Source of the DNA: a virus
DNA length: 37,910 nucleotides
Reading direction: 5' to 3' (one strand)
Virus record (IMG/VR): IMGVR_UViG_3300009149_000113
Span: 1 to 37,910 of that record
This document shows, in pieces, positions 9,001 through 17,015 of the stretch. The notes beneath the pieces were generated by a model, which ran no database searches, was not told the DNA's origin, and worked only from the letters and a program-made list of their open reading frames with translations. Both the position numbers and the translations under genes were made by a program. Positions within the stretch are counted from its first letter, which is position 1, and every line of letters starts with the position of its first letter.

Positions 9001-9684
9001 ATATGATGTGGTAATTTTATAACTACCATCAGATGGGTCAAATCTGGCGTTAAAATCTTTTAACATTAACTCTAACTTAATAGCTTTACCATAGTGTCCT
9101 TTAACTGTTAATATAAAAATTGGGTAAGGTAAGTTCATGAATAATGAATAAGGTGACTTATCTCCTTTTTCAAACAGTACTCTACCCTGTACATCAGTCA
9201 TTTCAATAGTTACTGTAGGTACAAAGGCGGGGTTCATTTTAATATTAATTTTCGTAATACCTAGTAGTTGCGCATCAACATTGTTAGTGTCGCTAAAAAT
9301 ATCGGTTGAACCATTGCTGTCTTGCCCAAAAAATTGGTCCGTCCAAGAGGTGTCAAAGTACTTTGGGTCATCATTCATTGAACCCCCTAAATTAACATTA
9401 GGTTCTTTTTGGTTCTGAGCATTACCCTCTAAAAAATTAACTTTTAATTGGGCTACCCCAACATTTTTTACACTATCCCCATAATTTGAGCCGGCGGCTA
9501 GTTTAGTTCTTGGAATAACTCTAGCCTCTAAGTTAGCGTATGTCATTAAGTTCTCTGCCTTAACGTTACGTTCTTGAACTGTACCGTCAGAATTTACAAC
9601 TTTATTTGGGTCAACCACAACAACATTGTCATAATCAGTCTCCACATAAACTTTATCGTTATCAAAGAATTTATTATCTGCCAT
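3091..9684 (-). CDS. Giant baseplate hub protein with gp27-like and C-terminal glucosaminidase-like domains
   Basis: This 2197-aa structural protein probably forms the central hub of the baseplate. Around residues 1820-1940 it carries a pattern typical of hub/late-control-D proteins (VAFNVDFG, then GNVMIQPTMYFNLRY, then GPYLITSVTHDI and a T-S-F-E-G end). Around residues 2038-2120, YVENGF followed by NNNLFNLKN and later YLSFKTADESV resembles the GH73 glucosaminidase fold, with the Glu of YVENG as the candidate catalytic acid. Such a domain would cut peptidoglycan during injection, as the lysozyme part of T4 gp5 does. The N-terminal 1800 residues are Asn/Ser/Thr-rich with no family I can name. 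I start at the ATG at 9684, which overlaps the upstream gene by 11 bp; a TTG at 9705 is also open but less likely. Hub: fairly sure. GH73: moderate. Confidence 0.7.
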   Translation of the reverse strand: MADNKFFDNDKVYVETDYDNVVVVDPNKVVNSDGTVQERNVKAENLMTYANLEARVIPRTKLAAGSNYGDSVKNVGVAQLKVNFLEGNAQNQKEPNVNLGGSMNDDPKYFDTSWTDQFFGQDSNGSTDIFSDTNNVDAQLLGITKINIKMNPAFVPTVTIEMTDVQGRVLFEKGDKSPYSLFMNLPYPIFILTVKGHYGKAIKLELMLKDFNARFDPSDGSYKITTSYVARSHAFLQDTLLDYLYTTPHMYPKSYELENVKGIPAGGTVAMDKIDTTKGMEKIKEVYSLYKSKGLIDEDFPEITLNQMRMRLEYFNKYVMEAYSKEDMSVLNDVVSYEQGIRTYRTKVYPDIGENWFNQYVDSTSLYILNDTKASKLYGLKKELDAQGRRTAISKLKIIVDEGNKTLKDNPTFYSPGKYVIEGKDNPSKISVNIKASDFITNITDPSVINYKDTYIGRNGNVPTETQLADFELKLKAEFAVASKSYKVGPDGELQETENPSVLISFGNVIKDKNYMNGSFLAKLAKIESTFKEKRETIEKQLSEALAKKIISSDVGLGFNPTMNNVLAVICANAEAFYRLMDNTHTDAWEVRTDPVRLSAIIPPEKSFGVEGKNSLKIVTVGGLGDTLENPQIVYPWPQYFEEEVTKEGDSKYVLKYPGQEDVINTIQGYDYSIWPEIQFVEEYLTASLERDKPKININYGNETQVSKYIGINSVEFPFEHTPYSNEEFVSFFYEIYERTYLGANYTKVIRNNNFRKTLYNVLADFESVNIKDGLDNIPELMKILKEFKFNASTFNQYLLSISNNGEGSYYARKSRDIFTQDYIKGYMDVDFGIYSIESMNSNSMEIVSSVDSVKDLEQYITSSSSNATTLMDVYPFNNLIWLQKNTSKGTSVGSIEKANGTESVMNFNILKKTIATFDDQSDTDERYNNSYMTYFQYEKNYPSNPNQNTSNNSDSTQYETNAQSIVYYNNRENKDFYLTEGSLNYGTDYNGATNNLTSTQTTSLLNTPYFTNALLKGVSGETNGNVNPYVGLGYLYLNSLPLPTLSEKYLSRNESEAGVTTTKWGDNIYAGLSKFAAIHKIPYLWLLKYGSIWHRYKEDKNGNGDILNDIWGDFNYVNAYDPITNNINKVYDIQNYTGGSTTYVPQTTLTTTVSGVTTDFQFTNNGFYPKVVNDTYKFFTGKSPLINYSNSEMNDLFNNGNFKLGKSQSNILSAGYDPSNTGKTMQYSSYFQYFDIEGNTSFDFDMGGPLDLMTGNTATNSSKMLIIPSSGYLKFTQAQRECLNAQGKLTQNIDINNKSIQNGNVRSLWSASNNGYFNNQWVKKPKTTEYIKLIDNDKNQQNAFNLINTSSDDDYKSIEEIFAIFSKEMLDEFERHFLNFCKKEKDYNQIVFNPSAKNDDEYLGSFNIEYDNNIERVMKSLLIIDKPNLGTDSEDDAKSISEKQMENFVNLNKTQITERDVVLKIGNPGRFNRRVFDSFSTNEKIVPIDPIDFSYYVEGTVPTSSNATTLLGSQGNFPDVWSELYLRVGDYSENNIKYSDNGSYITDFFPTMDIKFTKENVRDLSQIIKVFVTEKFDNNNLTKSDFQQTFDSFMSEQVTYQNNMLNQIFTTLNKTLPSVKVNNTQVRISKLDDKDGLLKTELWSTFKNFNDRWISGQDVKNKTLFEQFLFLDKANRPIGDDVVINIEELRYFLKNSNGSASVLSLIGHILEKNNFIFMPTPSYSNFYGRNERVKEGMPDPSFSDIANNTFGTFLEVDTHTSEPKLLAIYVGKVSETINTSPENQNYLYGDDSFDITKPSQSPVRASEDGVTNFSNRNKVVAFNVDFGIQNQSIFKSISIDMAQRKNIAPTFQILANMGSQADGQKVAQQSVSLYNFYKSASYNCNVTSMGNVMIQPTMYFNLRYVPMFYGPYLITSVTHDITTRDFVTSFEGVRISKYSLKMPDGLIASVNREIVQNYLSQVRRIPTLAGSTGDTVNRANSIKNSTTKSGSKTEISDVQKCVACQKISKPYVKLEKTQLNQSNFKTIINSGTLDDSVKKFIFGIGYVENGFNTEVRSVNNNLFNLKNMKENAAWTINFEEQTCVDDNNNAIPYLSFKTADESVRFMEKVCSQYSQIIDAFLVNSTINGNISKTYAYLWYYTFRFTTFDKELSAGSNIDDSIIASVNHDLTTNSQSKQLFDNAEAKFKSKIIVWDNS

Positions 9685-9991
9685 AATAGAAGAAGTGATT
9701 TTCAACAGCCGCTTTATAATCCTGTAACGAGTTTGTTAACGGAAAAGGTATGAATAAAAGTGCGTTATCAGGAATATTAGACTCTAAACCACCGTATTGT
9801 GGATTCGCAGCTAAAATTAACCACCCAAAATATGGTGACTCATAAAACTCATAACTTAATTTATCTAACCTACTACGTCCTGTCCTAAAGATGTACCGTT
9901 TATCTGAAGGTTTTGACGGTATTCTTACGAAAGGTACGATGGTCTGTTGTCCATTAACCAAAAAGTCAGTATATCTATTCCAATATCTCAT
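9674..9991 (-). CDS. gp53-like baseplate wedge protein with LysM-like domain
   Basis: The 105-aa protein would join baseplate subunits at the hub-wedge boundary. Residues about 40-95 read RLDKLSYEFYESPYFGWLIL, then AANPQYGG and ALLFIPFP, which is the LysM-like arrangement found in T4 gp53 and in LysM proteins near hub genes of other contractile tails. It is shorter than T4 gp53 (196 aa) and seems to be the LysM core with a short N-terminal arm. Its ATG lies 2 nt after the stop of the 1587-aa gene and its end overlaps the hub gene by 11 bp, so the three are translationally coupled. The family call is from pattern and position. Confidence 0.6.
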   Translation of the reverse strand: MRYWNRYTDFLVNGQQTIVPFVRIPSKPSDKRYIFRTGRSRLDKLSYEFYESPYFGWLILAANPQYGGLESNIPDNALLFIPFPLTNSLQDYKAAVENHFFYYGR

Positions 9992-9993
9992 AA

Positions 9994-12900
9994 TTAATTA
10001 AACGTATTTTTTCCATTAAACGAGTTCTTACCACCCTGATTTAGTCCTGAGTATAAATTATTGAAGTATCCGTCTTTAACTGTATTGATATTCGCTAGAG
10101 GAACGTCTATATAGTAAAATATTCTTTCTTTTTCTTTAGTAAATGGCGAATAGTCGTTAAACTTTCTAACTGAACTACGTTTACTAAATCTATCTAATTC
10201 TCTTTCAGTCTTATTCTGAACTTTTTCGTAGTCTTTATTTAAGTCATCAACAATATTATTTACATACCTTACCCATTTATTAATACCGTTTAACCTATCA
10301 TTCAATAATTTTTCAATAATAATTTCTTTAGTATTTAATATTTTTTGGTACATCGCGTTCATAAACCTGGCATAATACATTCCTTCACTTTGGTATTCAA
10401 CCGAAAAAGAATAATCAGACGTAAATGGTTTTTCAACAAGCTTATTATTATCTGTGAATATTTGGTTGTAGTAGTTCTGTAAATCGGTACCTAACGTTAT
10501 CATATCGTCCTGCATCTCTTCATATGTATTATTAACATTTTTAGAGGTCTTATCTACCTTATCTGTGGCATTTAAAGATTGTTGTACATTTCTCGCCTTT
10601 GAAGCGTAACCATCGGTATTAGTCATAACAAAATTAATTCTATCAATTGTCTGAACTAAACTTAATTGATTATTAACAACTTTTGACATAACACTCATAT
10701 AGTCAGAGATATAGTTAGTTTTAGTTTCATTTATTAAGTTCATAATATTAAACTTATAAAGGTCTATATCCGCATTACTGAAATTTTTATTCTGTATGTT
10801 TTTCAATAATGGTGAATTTCCATTACTAACATCAATAATTATTTCATCAAATAAATTATTTATTTTAGTTTGTAACTCATCTTCTTTTGGTTTACCAAAT
10901 AAATTAGTTGTAGTACTTGTTCCTGTGAACCCGTCAGTAAAATATCCTAAAACATTACCATCGACATAATCTCTTTCATCTGTAAAATAAGCTAAACCAT
11001 CGATAGAGTACTTATTCGCAACTTCATTAAGTGAATCAGTTATTGAGCTTGTATATCCCTGAACATCCTCGATTGCTGTTGCCATTATAGTTTTAAATGA
11101 TGTCTGACCACTAAGGGTAGAAATATCAGTTGTCGGATAGGTTGTGATAACATCTGTTTTAATTGTACCAATAGTAACACCTTTAGTCGGTATATCTGTA
11201 GTGGTCGGTCGGTTATCGGAACCAAATGGTACTGTCGACTCAATTGCTTCCCATATTTCTTGATTTAACTCGGTTCTATCTTCAGTAACCACCGCCCTAT
11301 CATCATAAATTTCAGTATTTGCGAAGTAATTAAATGAAAGTGCGTTTTGTAACCTATTAACGGGTTCCTTTAATCCTTGTCCCCCAATAAAATAAAAGGA
11401 TAGATTAACATCTGCTATCATCGGTTGCACACCAATACCTTCAGGATTTAAATCAAATACTAATGGTTCATAAGTAATCGATAATTGATTAATTGCTATT
11501 TTAGTATGATAAAAATCACCAATTCTAAGTATACAAATTGGTGGTGCACCAAACGAGGTGTTCTTAGCGTTAAATTCTGTTGGTCTACCATCGTCCCCAA
11601 TCACAGGTATAGTGTCACCAGGTCTGATACATTGGTGTAAGAACGTGAGTCTAGAGTTTAAACCTTCTGGGGTTGTTGAGTGGAATGCTGGTTGGAAGTA
11701 TTTTATTTTCTCCTTAATACCATTATATACCATAGGGGAACTTTCCTTTACTAAGTCGAAGTAATCACACTCAGTTAATAGTTTTCTAACAATTATTTTT
11801 GCTACTTCTTGTCTTTGTTTTTCAGTCCTTTCAGGCTGTTTTATTGCCGGCACTTCTTGAGTGCTTTGGTCGACATCATTAGATACCGTAGGTGATACAA
11901 TTACTTCATCAGTCACAGGAACCTCTTGAATCGGTTCAGGTGTTTCAACAACACTATGGAATAGAACTCTTCTGCAGGCCATGGCTTGTGGTGAATATGT
12001 TCTATCGGCTTCAGATAAATCGGCGGTACAATTAACTCCACCTATAGTAATTTCCTCTCCAGACTTAACCGATTCTATTATAAACTTACCATCGTCTTTC
12101 CATTGCTGTAAGGTTTTAGTGGTGCCGCCTGGAGTTAATGGTAACATATATTTTGTTACACTATCGATTCTCCTACTCGATAATGATTTATTATATGCGG
12201 TACTATTAGGTGCGGATGCCGAACCCTGTAGTAATATTTTAACCGTAGAACCCGCGTTTAACGCTTCCCCAACTCCCCGTATAAATTGTTGTGTTTTATA
12301 AAGAGGACCTTTAGTTGCCCCTGTTAAGATATTTTCTTGATAAAATTCCTCAACACCTACCGTATTTTCTGGTGAAGATTCGTTTTTATACTCTTGTTGT
12401 AAAGCAATATAAGACTTTAAAGTTGATTGGTATGTCTCATCACTTGTTGTAATATTTTTGTCCTTTGGACCCGGAACGTCATTATGGAAATAATACGCAA
12501 AATCGTATGAAGTTTCAGTAACCTTAGGTTCGTAGTCTTCAATCGTTGGGTCTTGAGTTCCTGGAACCTGAGGGTTTATTATATCAAAATTTTCTTTTAC
12601 TTCACCAGCAACCGGTGAATTAACTATAATTTCATATATATCACTATATGTGAACTGAGGGTATCTCAATGCTAACTCATATATATCATACTTTCTACAC
12701 CCCGCAAAGAATGAATCAACAATACTTGTTACTTTATTATTATTACTTTGATTGGCTAGTTCTTTATCAACAATCGCATTCAATATTGAAGGGTGGTCAA
12801 CAACAATTTTCCAACTTAGTGACCCTTGTCTTGTCGTATTATTATACGTGTATATCGGTTCAGGTCTCCCTAAAAATTCGTTTGTATTCCAATTAACCGA

Positions 12901-14757
12901 GTTTTGTTCACTAACTTTCATATCATAAGGAGGGAACCACATAATTCTTCCTCCATTAGGTCCCCTCTCGCAATGAGGTAAGTCCTGGTAGGTAAAACCT
13001 TTTTTTCTTGATGTTCTCCATGATAAATTCTCTAATGAGAACATATATTTTTTAACCTTACCGGCTAATCCTTCCCCTATTAGATTTGTACTCTCATTAC
13101 CTCTAATAGGTGCAATGTTTAAATTATAAGTACTGTCTAATACTGAGTAAGAAAATCGTCTTCCACTATTAACTATTCCGTCACCTTTTTGTAGGTCGGC
13201 CATAGAAAAGTAAGGAGTGTCTTTAGTAAAAACTCGACAATATTCTTGACCTACAATATCGCCTGCAATATCTTTATATGCTATTACTCTTGAACCTTTA
13301 GTTAATTCTCTAGTGCCGTCATGAAAAACTTTAGATATTTGGTCAATAGCATTACCAACATGTTGTAATTTTCTAACACCAACAACATCATCCGCAGCGT
13401 TAATTAATTTTTGAGTATTATCTAATATTGAGCCTGTTGTGTACTCATAATTACCTGAACCATCAACAGATTGTGTTGCAGTAAAAGTATTTTGAACCCC
13501 TTGTTCGTTCCAATCTGTATCAATGGTACCATAAAACTCGGCACCTTTACCAACTTTTTGTCCTGCTCTTTCTTGATATTTAGGAGATACCCACGTAAAC
13601 CCACCTTGTAACCCACCACTATCGTATGTTGAAGTTTGATTTAGACCAAATTGATATATGTTATCCCTCTTTTCATTCTCATATATTTTTGCAATTTCAT
13701 CATAACCATAAACCGGCGATTGAGTCTTATTACCATCTCTGTCTAACGGCAATGACTCAGCGGGGGCAACAATATCCCTCATTTCTTGTTGTGAACTACC
13801 TACATAATAATTTTGTTTAGGTACTTTAGTAAATAAATCGGTTAAGAAATTTCTATTATAATCAGGAATATAACGATTTAATCTAAGTCCGTGAAATAGT
13901 CTTGACCGTTGACCCCCACCTGTGTTGTCCAAGAATATTTGCATCCCCGTTTTTTCAGTTGGTAGTTTTAATACACCTCTCTTATCAAATAGACCAGTAA
14001 CTTGGTTAGCTATCTGATTTAAGTACATTTGTTTTGGTTCCGAACTAAAGTAATCTCCCGGTATCCATGAGTATGGTGAGTAAATTCCACTAATACGACT
14101 TATAAAGTCTAACCCTTTACCAATTAAACTTTTAGGTACTGAAATTTTCCAATCTCTCTCGATGACTGATTTGTTGCCTGTAACTATAGCTAATAAATCA
14201 AATGGGTCAGATAATGCGTCAATGGCATTTACCCTACCTATTGTTTGTTGGTAGGTTTCTTGAGCAACTCTATACTGAAACTCAGATTTAAGTGATTCGG
14301 CAGCTATTCTCGCTAAATCTGAATCCTGAGATAATGAACCATTATTTCCTTGTGGATTCTGACTAGTTAATAGAGTGAATGGATTATATGATGAAGCAAT
14401 AAATGTATTGTAAGGACTTTTACCGACCAATGCGGGTATTCCTTGTCCCATATCAAGGTTTAAGGTATTACTAAAACTTGTAACTGAATTAATAAACGTA
14501 ACATCTTCAATAGATTTAGGTGCACCAAAACCTCCTTCAGGACCATATTGGTTTTTAACATAAGCATAAGTACCCTCGCTTTGACCTATAACTTCAACCT
14601 CTTGGGTATCAATAACTACGGTGTCATTAATAATGATTTCACTTTGACCTGGCTGACTAGCCGGTCTAAAGCCATCACTATTGTATGGTTGTAAATTTTT
14701 AACTAATAACTTTTTTCTAAAGTTCTCAGTTGAATCAAATGATAACGGGCTCTGCAT
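9994..14757 (-). CDS. Large baseplate/tail protein (1587 aa) with an internal OmpA-like domain
   Basis: This structural protein lies between the tape measure and the gp53-like gene, the usual place for baseplate hub or tube-initiator components. Three regions stand out. Around residues 597-640, a motif GPNGGRIMWFPPYD is followed by LGRPEPIYTYNN and later DHP. Around residues 835-940, VKILLQGSASAP, then YNKSLSSRRIDSV and a later ACRRVLF match the OmpA-like peptidoglycan-binding fold. Around residues 1100-1140, NPEGIGVQPMIADVNLSFYF is followed by GGQGL and LQNALSFNYFAN, a pattern I associate with tail-tube-like baseplate proteins. A Pro/Val/Glu-rich linker (about 940-985) separates the last two. 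Residues 1250-1560 look helical. The start ATG is 18 nt downstream of a TATTTATC motif. Structural role: confident. Exact T4 counterpart: unknown. Confidence 0.7.
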   Translation of the reverse strand: MQSPLSFDSTENFRKKLLVKNLQPYNSDGFRPASQPGQSEIIINDTVVIDTQEVEVIGQSEGTYAYVKNQYGPEGGFGAPKSIEDVTFINSVTSFSNTLNLDMGQGIPALVGKSPYNTFIASSYNPFTLLTSQNPQGNNGSLSQDSDLARIAAESLKSEFQYRVAQETYQQTIGRVNAIDALSDPFDLLAIVTGNKSVIERDWKISVPKSLIGKGLDFISRISGIYSPYSWIPGDYFSSEPKQMYLNQIANQVTGLFDKRGVLKLPTEKTGMQIFLDNTGGGQRSRLFHGLRLNRYIPDYNRNFLTDLFTKVPKQNYYVGSSQQEMRDIVAPAESLPLDRDGNKTQSPVYGYDEIAKIYENEKRDNIYQFGLNQTSTYDSGGLQGGFTWVSPKYQERAGQKVGKGAEFYGTIDTDWNEQGVQNTFTATQSVDGSGNYEYTTGSILDNTQKLINAADDVVGVRKLQHVGNAIDQISKVFHDGTRELTKGSRVIAYKDIAGDIVGQEYCRVFTKDTPYFSMADLQKGDGIVNSGRRFSYSVLDSTYNLNIAPIRGNESTNLIGEGLAGKVKKYMFSLENLSWRTSRKKGFTYQDLPHCERGPNGGRIMWFPPYDMKVSEQNSVNWNTNEFLGRPEPIYTYNNTTRQGSLSWKIVVDHPSILNAIVDKELANQSNNNKVTSIVDSFFAGCRKYDIYELALRYPQFTYSDIYEIIVNSPVAGEVKENFDIINPQVPGTQDPTIEDYEPKVTETSYDFAYYFHNDVPGPKDKNITTSDETYQSTLKSYIALQQEYKNESSPENTVGVEEFYQENILTGATKGPLYKTQQFIRGVGEALNAGSTVKILLQGSASAPNSTAYNKSLSSRRIDSVTKYMLPLTPGGTTKTLQQWKDDGKFIIESVKSGEEITIGGVNCTADLSEADRTYSPQAMACRRVLFHSVVETPEPIQEVPVTDEVIVSPTVSNDVDQSTQEVPAIKQPERTEKQRQEVAKIIVRKLLTECDYFDLVKESSPMVYNGIKEKIKYFQPAFHSTTPEGLNSRLTFLHQCIRPGDTIPVIGDDGRPTEFNAKNTSFGAPPICILRIGDFYHTKIAINQLSITYEPLVFDLNPEGIGVQPMIADVNLSFYFIGGQGLKEPVNRLQNALSFNYFANTEIYDDRAVVTEDRTELNQEIWEAIESTVPFGSDNRPTTTDIPTKGVTIGTIKTDVITTYPTTDISTLSGQTSFKTIMATAIEDVQGYTSSITDSLNEVANKYSIDGLAYFTDERDYVDGNVLGYFTDGFTGTSTTTNLFGKPKEDELQTKINNLFDEIIIDVSNGNSPLLKNIQNKNFSNADIDLYKFNIMNLINETKTNYISDYMSVMSKVVNNQLSLVQTIDRINFVMTNTDGYASKARNVQQSLNATDKVDKTSKNVNNTYEEMQDDMITLGTDLQNYYNQIFTDNNKLVEKPFTSDYSFSVEYQSEGMYYARFMNAMYQKILNTKEIIIEKLLNDRLNGINKWVRYVNNIVDDLNKDYEKVQNKTERELDRFSKRSSVRKFNDYSPFTKEKERIFYYIDVPLANINTVKDGYFNNLYSGLNQGGKNSFNGKNTFN

Positions 14758-14775
14758 CTATATATATTCTTTTTA

Positions 14776-14783
14776 GATAAATA
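14776..14783 (-). promoter_or_regulatory. TATTTATC motif upstream of the 1587-aa baseplate gene
   Basis: On the minus strand TATTTATC is followed by TAAAAAG and, after 18 nt in total, by the ATG. This matches the A-rich extension seen at the other copies. It lies in a 97-bp gap that has no other clear feature. Confidence 0.45.
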
Positions 14784-14854
14784 GATGGTAACATAATTTT
14801 GCGTAATCTAAACGAGTAGAATTATCTCAAGCCACCAACATTATTTTATAACGA

Positions 14855-16783
14855 TTAGGAGTTATAAGTTCCTAACGTATTATTTATTTGAGAATTAATC
14901 GTAGCCATTGCGGTTGGATTATTAATTAGTAAGTTAGCTAATGCATCTTTATCTAATACTGAGTTGGTTGGTATCCCTTCAAGTGTGAGGTTAACTTGAC
15001 CGCTCACATTTACATTAGAATTAGACGCCATCATAGTTGTTGGTTCACCTATACTACCAGTACTGTAATTAAGACTAGATATAGATGGATTATCTCTACC
15101 CCCGGTTTCGTGATTAATTGATGGATTACCTCTACCCCCAGTTTCGTGGTCGATTATCTGAGTTTCACCATTCAAACTAGGGTTTTTTCTACTTCCAGTT
15201 TCTTTAAATATTCCCGAAATACTCTCAGGTAAGTTTTCGATAGCTAAAATAACTTCCCCCCAACCTTGCTTCATTAATAATAAAAGTGCGGCACCATCAG
15301 CTTTATCAATTAGTTGTTGAATAATCTCATTAGTGGCTTTAGCGGATTCATTAATACCATTAACAACCGCCTCAGTAATCGCGGCAGCTGTTTCCCTATC
15401 CATACTTAATTGTGTTTGTATTTGACCAATCCCACTAATAATATTGTCAGGAACCTTTATCTCATCTTCTCGTTTTAAAAACTCTTCAGTTAGCATTTTT
15501 TGAGCCTCTGTAGCTTTCTCAGCAAAAATATCAAAACCACCACCTTTTACTAAGTTTAACGTTGTTAAATTAATTAAAGTCTTCTGAGCTGCCTCAATTT
15601 GGTTAAGATAACCCATAGATTCCTTAGCGACATCAATTTCTGACATGTTATTAACATCTAACATATTTTCTAATTGAGTGTAATCACTAGCAATTAATTG
15701 ATTAAACCCTTCGCCAATTTTTTTAACCGTACCGTCTGGCATAGTTATCTCTAAATTACCATTAGCCCCAATTTTACCCATATTAGCGATTAGTTCTTTT
15801 TGCTCTTCAGGTACAGTATTAAAATTATCTAATATTTTTAACTTTTCAGTCTTTTGAGCCGCTTTCATACCCATCTCCGCAAACTCTTGATATGACATTC
15901 CAGCTAATTTTGCGGCTTCTCTAAGACGGTACATCTCAGTAACAGGAATATCAAACTCCCCTGACTCCTTATTAAATGAAACTGCCCCCGCTGCCATATC
16001 AACAAGACTATCTTGTAGTCCCGCCATATCTGTTTGAGCCATATTTAATAATGAGAATGGGTCTCCTAATTTACTAATTGACCCCCCTAACATTTGGAAT
16101 CCAGCTGCGGTTTTAATTGCCTTTTCAGGTGACATTAGTTCATCAGCAAAACTAACCGTCTTACCCATATCAATTCTTAAGGCTTGTGCTTGGGCAACCA
16201 TTTTAGAAAGACCTACGACACCGTCTTTAAAGTTATATGTGACCATTAACTTTAAATTCTTGTTAACCTCACCCATAAATGTGGAAACGTTTAAACCATA
16301 AGCTCTCGCTTGGTCGGTCATTTCTCCCATCATCGCAAGTGTTTGGTCTGTGGTATAACCTAAGGTATCGAATGAGGTAGCCATAGTAGCTAACTCGGTT
16401 GCCGTCATATTAGCGGTCATACCTAACGCTTGAAATCCTGTTATTTGTGAATCCGTGAGAAACGTATTTCTCATCATTGAATTATTTATCGCGGCAAATA
16501 ATTCAATATTTTTTTCAGCACTAATACCAATTTGCATAGTACTTTTAGCTGACTCAGCCATAACTTTTTGAACCTCATTACTTACCGCTCTAGTTTGTCC
16601 TAAACTTTCTCTAACCGTATTGGCAGATTTAGTTTGAATCGCAGCAGCCCTTTCAATTAACGAACCAACATCGATGATACTGTCTTTTAATTTTCTCGCA
16701 AATGCTGTAAGCGAGATGTCCGCTAACTTAATACTCGATTCTATCGATTTAACCTCTCCAGCTATTCCATCACCTTCAAACAT
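14855..16783 (-). CDS. Tail tape measure protein
   Basis: The 642-aa protein sets tail length and sits inside the tube until injection. It is Ala/Met/Thr-rich and strongly helical at the N-terminus, with an alternating pattern (FQALGMTANMTATELATMAT, then FDTLGYTTDQTLAMMGEM) typical of tape-measure cores. The C-terminal part (about 540-600) contains 12-residue repeats of the form H-E-T-G-G-R-x-N-P-S-I. The length is close to T4 gp29 (590 aa), so the predicted tail is about T4-sized. It follows the gp26-like/chaperone pair, the usual gene order for tape measures, and starts 13 nt after a TATTTATA motif. No lysozyme or other enzyme domain is visible. Confidence 0.75.
   Translation of the reverse strand: MFEGDGIAGEVKSIESSIKLADISLTAFARKLKDSIIDVGSLIERAAAIQTKSANTVRESLGQTRAVSNEVQKVMAESAKSTMQIGISAEKNIELFAAINNSMMRNTFLTDSQITGFQALGMTANMTATELATMATSFDTLGYTTDQTLAMMGEMTDQARAYGLNVSTFMGEVNKNLKLMVTYNFKDGVVGLSKMVAQAQALRIDMGKTVSFADELMSPEKAIKTAAGFQMLGGSISKLGDPFSLLNMAQTDMAGLQDSLVDMAAGAVSFNKESGEFDIPVTEMYRLREAAKLAGMSYQEFAEMGMKAAQKTEKLKILDNFNTVPEEQKELIANMGKIGANGNLEITMPDGTVKKIGEGFNQLIASDYTQLENMLDVNNMSEIDVAKESMGYLNQIEAAQKTLINLTTLNLVKGGGFDIFAEKATEAQKMLTEEFLKREDEIKVPDNIISGIGQIQTQLSMDRETAAAITEAVVNGINESAKATNEIIQQLIDKADGAALLLLMKQGWGEVILAIENLPESISGIFKETGSRKNPSLNGETQIIDHETGGRGNPSINHETGGRDNPSISSLNYSTGSIGEPTTMMASNSNVNVSGQVNLTLEGIPTNSVLDKDALANLLINNPTAMATINSQINNTLGTYNS
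15084..15155 (-). repeat. 36-bp tandem repeat in the tape measure gene
   Basis: Two 36-bp units, starting at 15084 and 15120, match at most positions; a more diverged third unit follows to about 15207. Each unit encodes 12 residues built around ETGGR-NPSI. The repeats lie near the C-terminus of the tape measure. Confidence 0.75.
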
Positions 16784-16796
16784 AATTTTCTTTTAT

Positions 16797-16804
16797 TATA
16801 AATA
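16797..16804 (-). promoter_or_regulatory. TATTTATA motif upstream of the tape measure gene
   Basis: On the minus strand the text reads TATTTATAATAAAAGAAAA and then TT-ATG, with 13 nt between TATTTATA and the start codon. It is almost identical to the copy before the superoxide dismutase gene on the other strand. The motif overlaps the stop-proximal gap after the 68-codon frame. Confidence 0.5.
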
Positions 16805-16808
16805 TTAG

Positions 16809-17015
16809 TTAACGAGATTTTTGCCTTTGTTTCTCTATTTGTTCATTTTTTTCTTGGAATTCGGTTGACAACTTATTAATAAAGAATTTTCTTTCGAATG
16901 TCGGCATAATAAGTAGGTCCGAGTAAGACATATTTACATGTTTACTTAGATAGTAGAACTCATCGAGCAGAACTTTTCTATAACTAGAAGAAAGGACGAA
17001 AAAACTCCGCCCCAA
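16809..17015 (-). CDS. Tail-chaperone extension frame, probably expressed by +1 frameshift from the gp26-like gene
   Basis: This 68-codon frame has no ATG at its 5' end. The only near-start is a TTG at 17015, inside the upstream gene, with no ribosome binding signal. It overlaps the end of the gp26-like gene by 32 nt in the +1 frame. The encoded segment (LLDEFYYLSKHVNMSYSDLL, then MPTFERKFFINKL) resembles the C-terminal parts of tape-measure chaperones, with helix, S-Y-x-D and E-R-x-x-x-I. It lies between the gp26-like gene and the tape measure, as lambda gpGT and its analogues do. If frameshifted after the TTT TTT C stretch, the fusion would be about 307 aa. Internal initiation at TTG cannot be excluded. 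Confidence 0.55.
   Translation of the reverse strand: MGRSFFVLSSSYRKVLLDEFYYLSKHVNMSYSDLLIMPTFERKFFINKLSTEFQEKNEQIEKQRQKSR

Noticed and set aside
9685-9705. TTG start adding seven residues to the hub protein
   Set aside because: An ATG at 9684 gives a more usual start (MADNKFF) and a shorter overlap with the gp53-like gene.
11981-12301. Plus-strand open frame of 106 codons
   Set aside because: It is the antisense shadow of the OmpA-like region of the 1587-aa gene.
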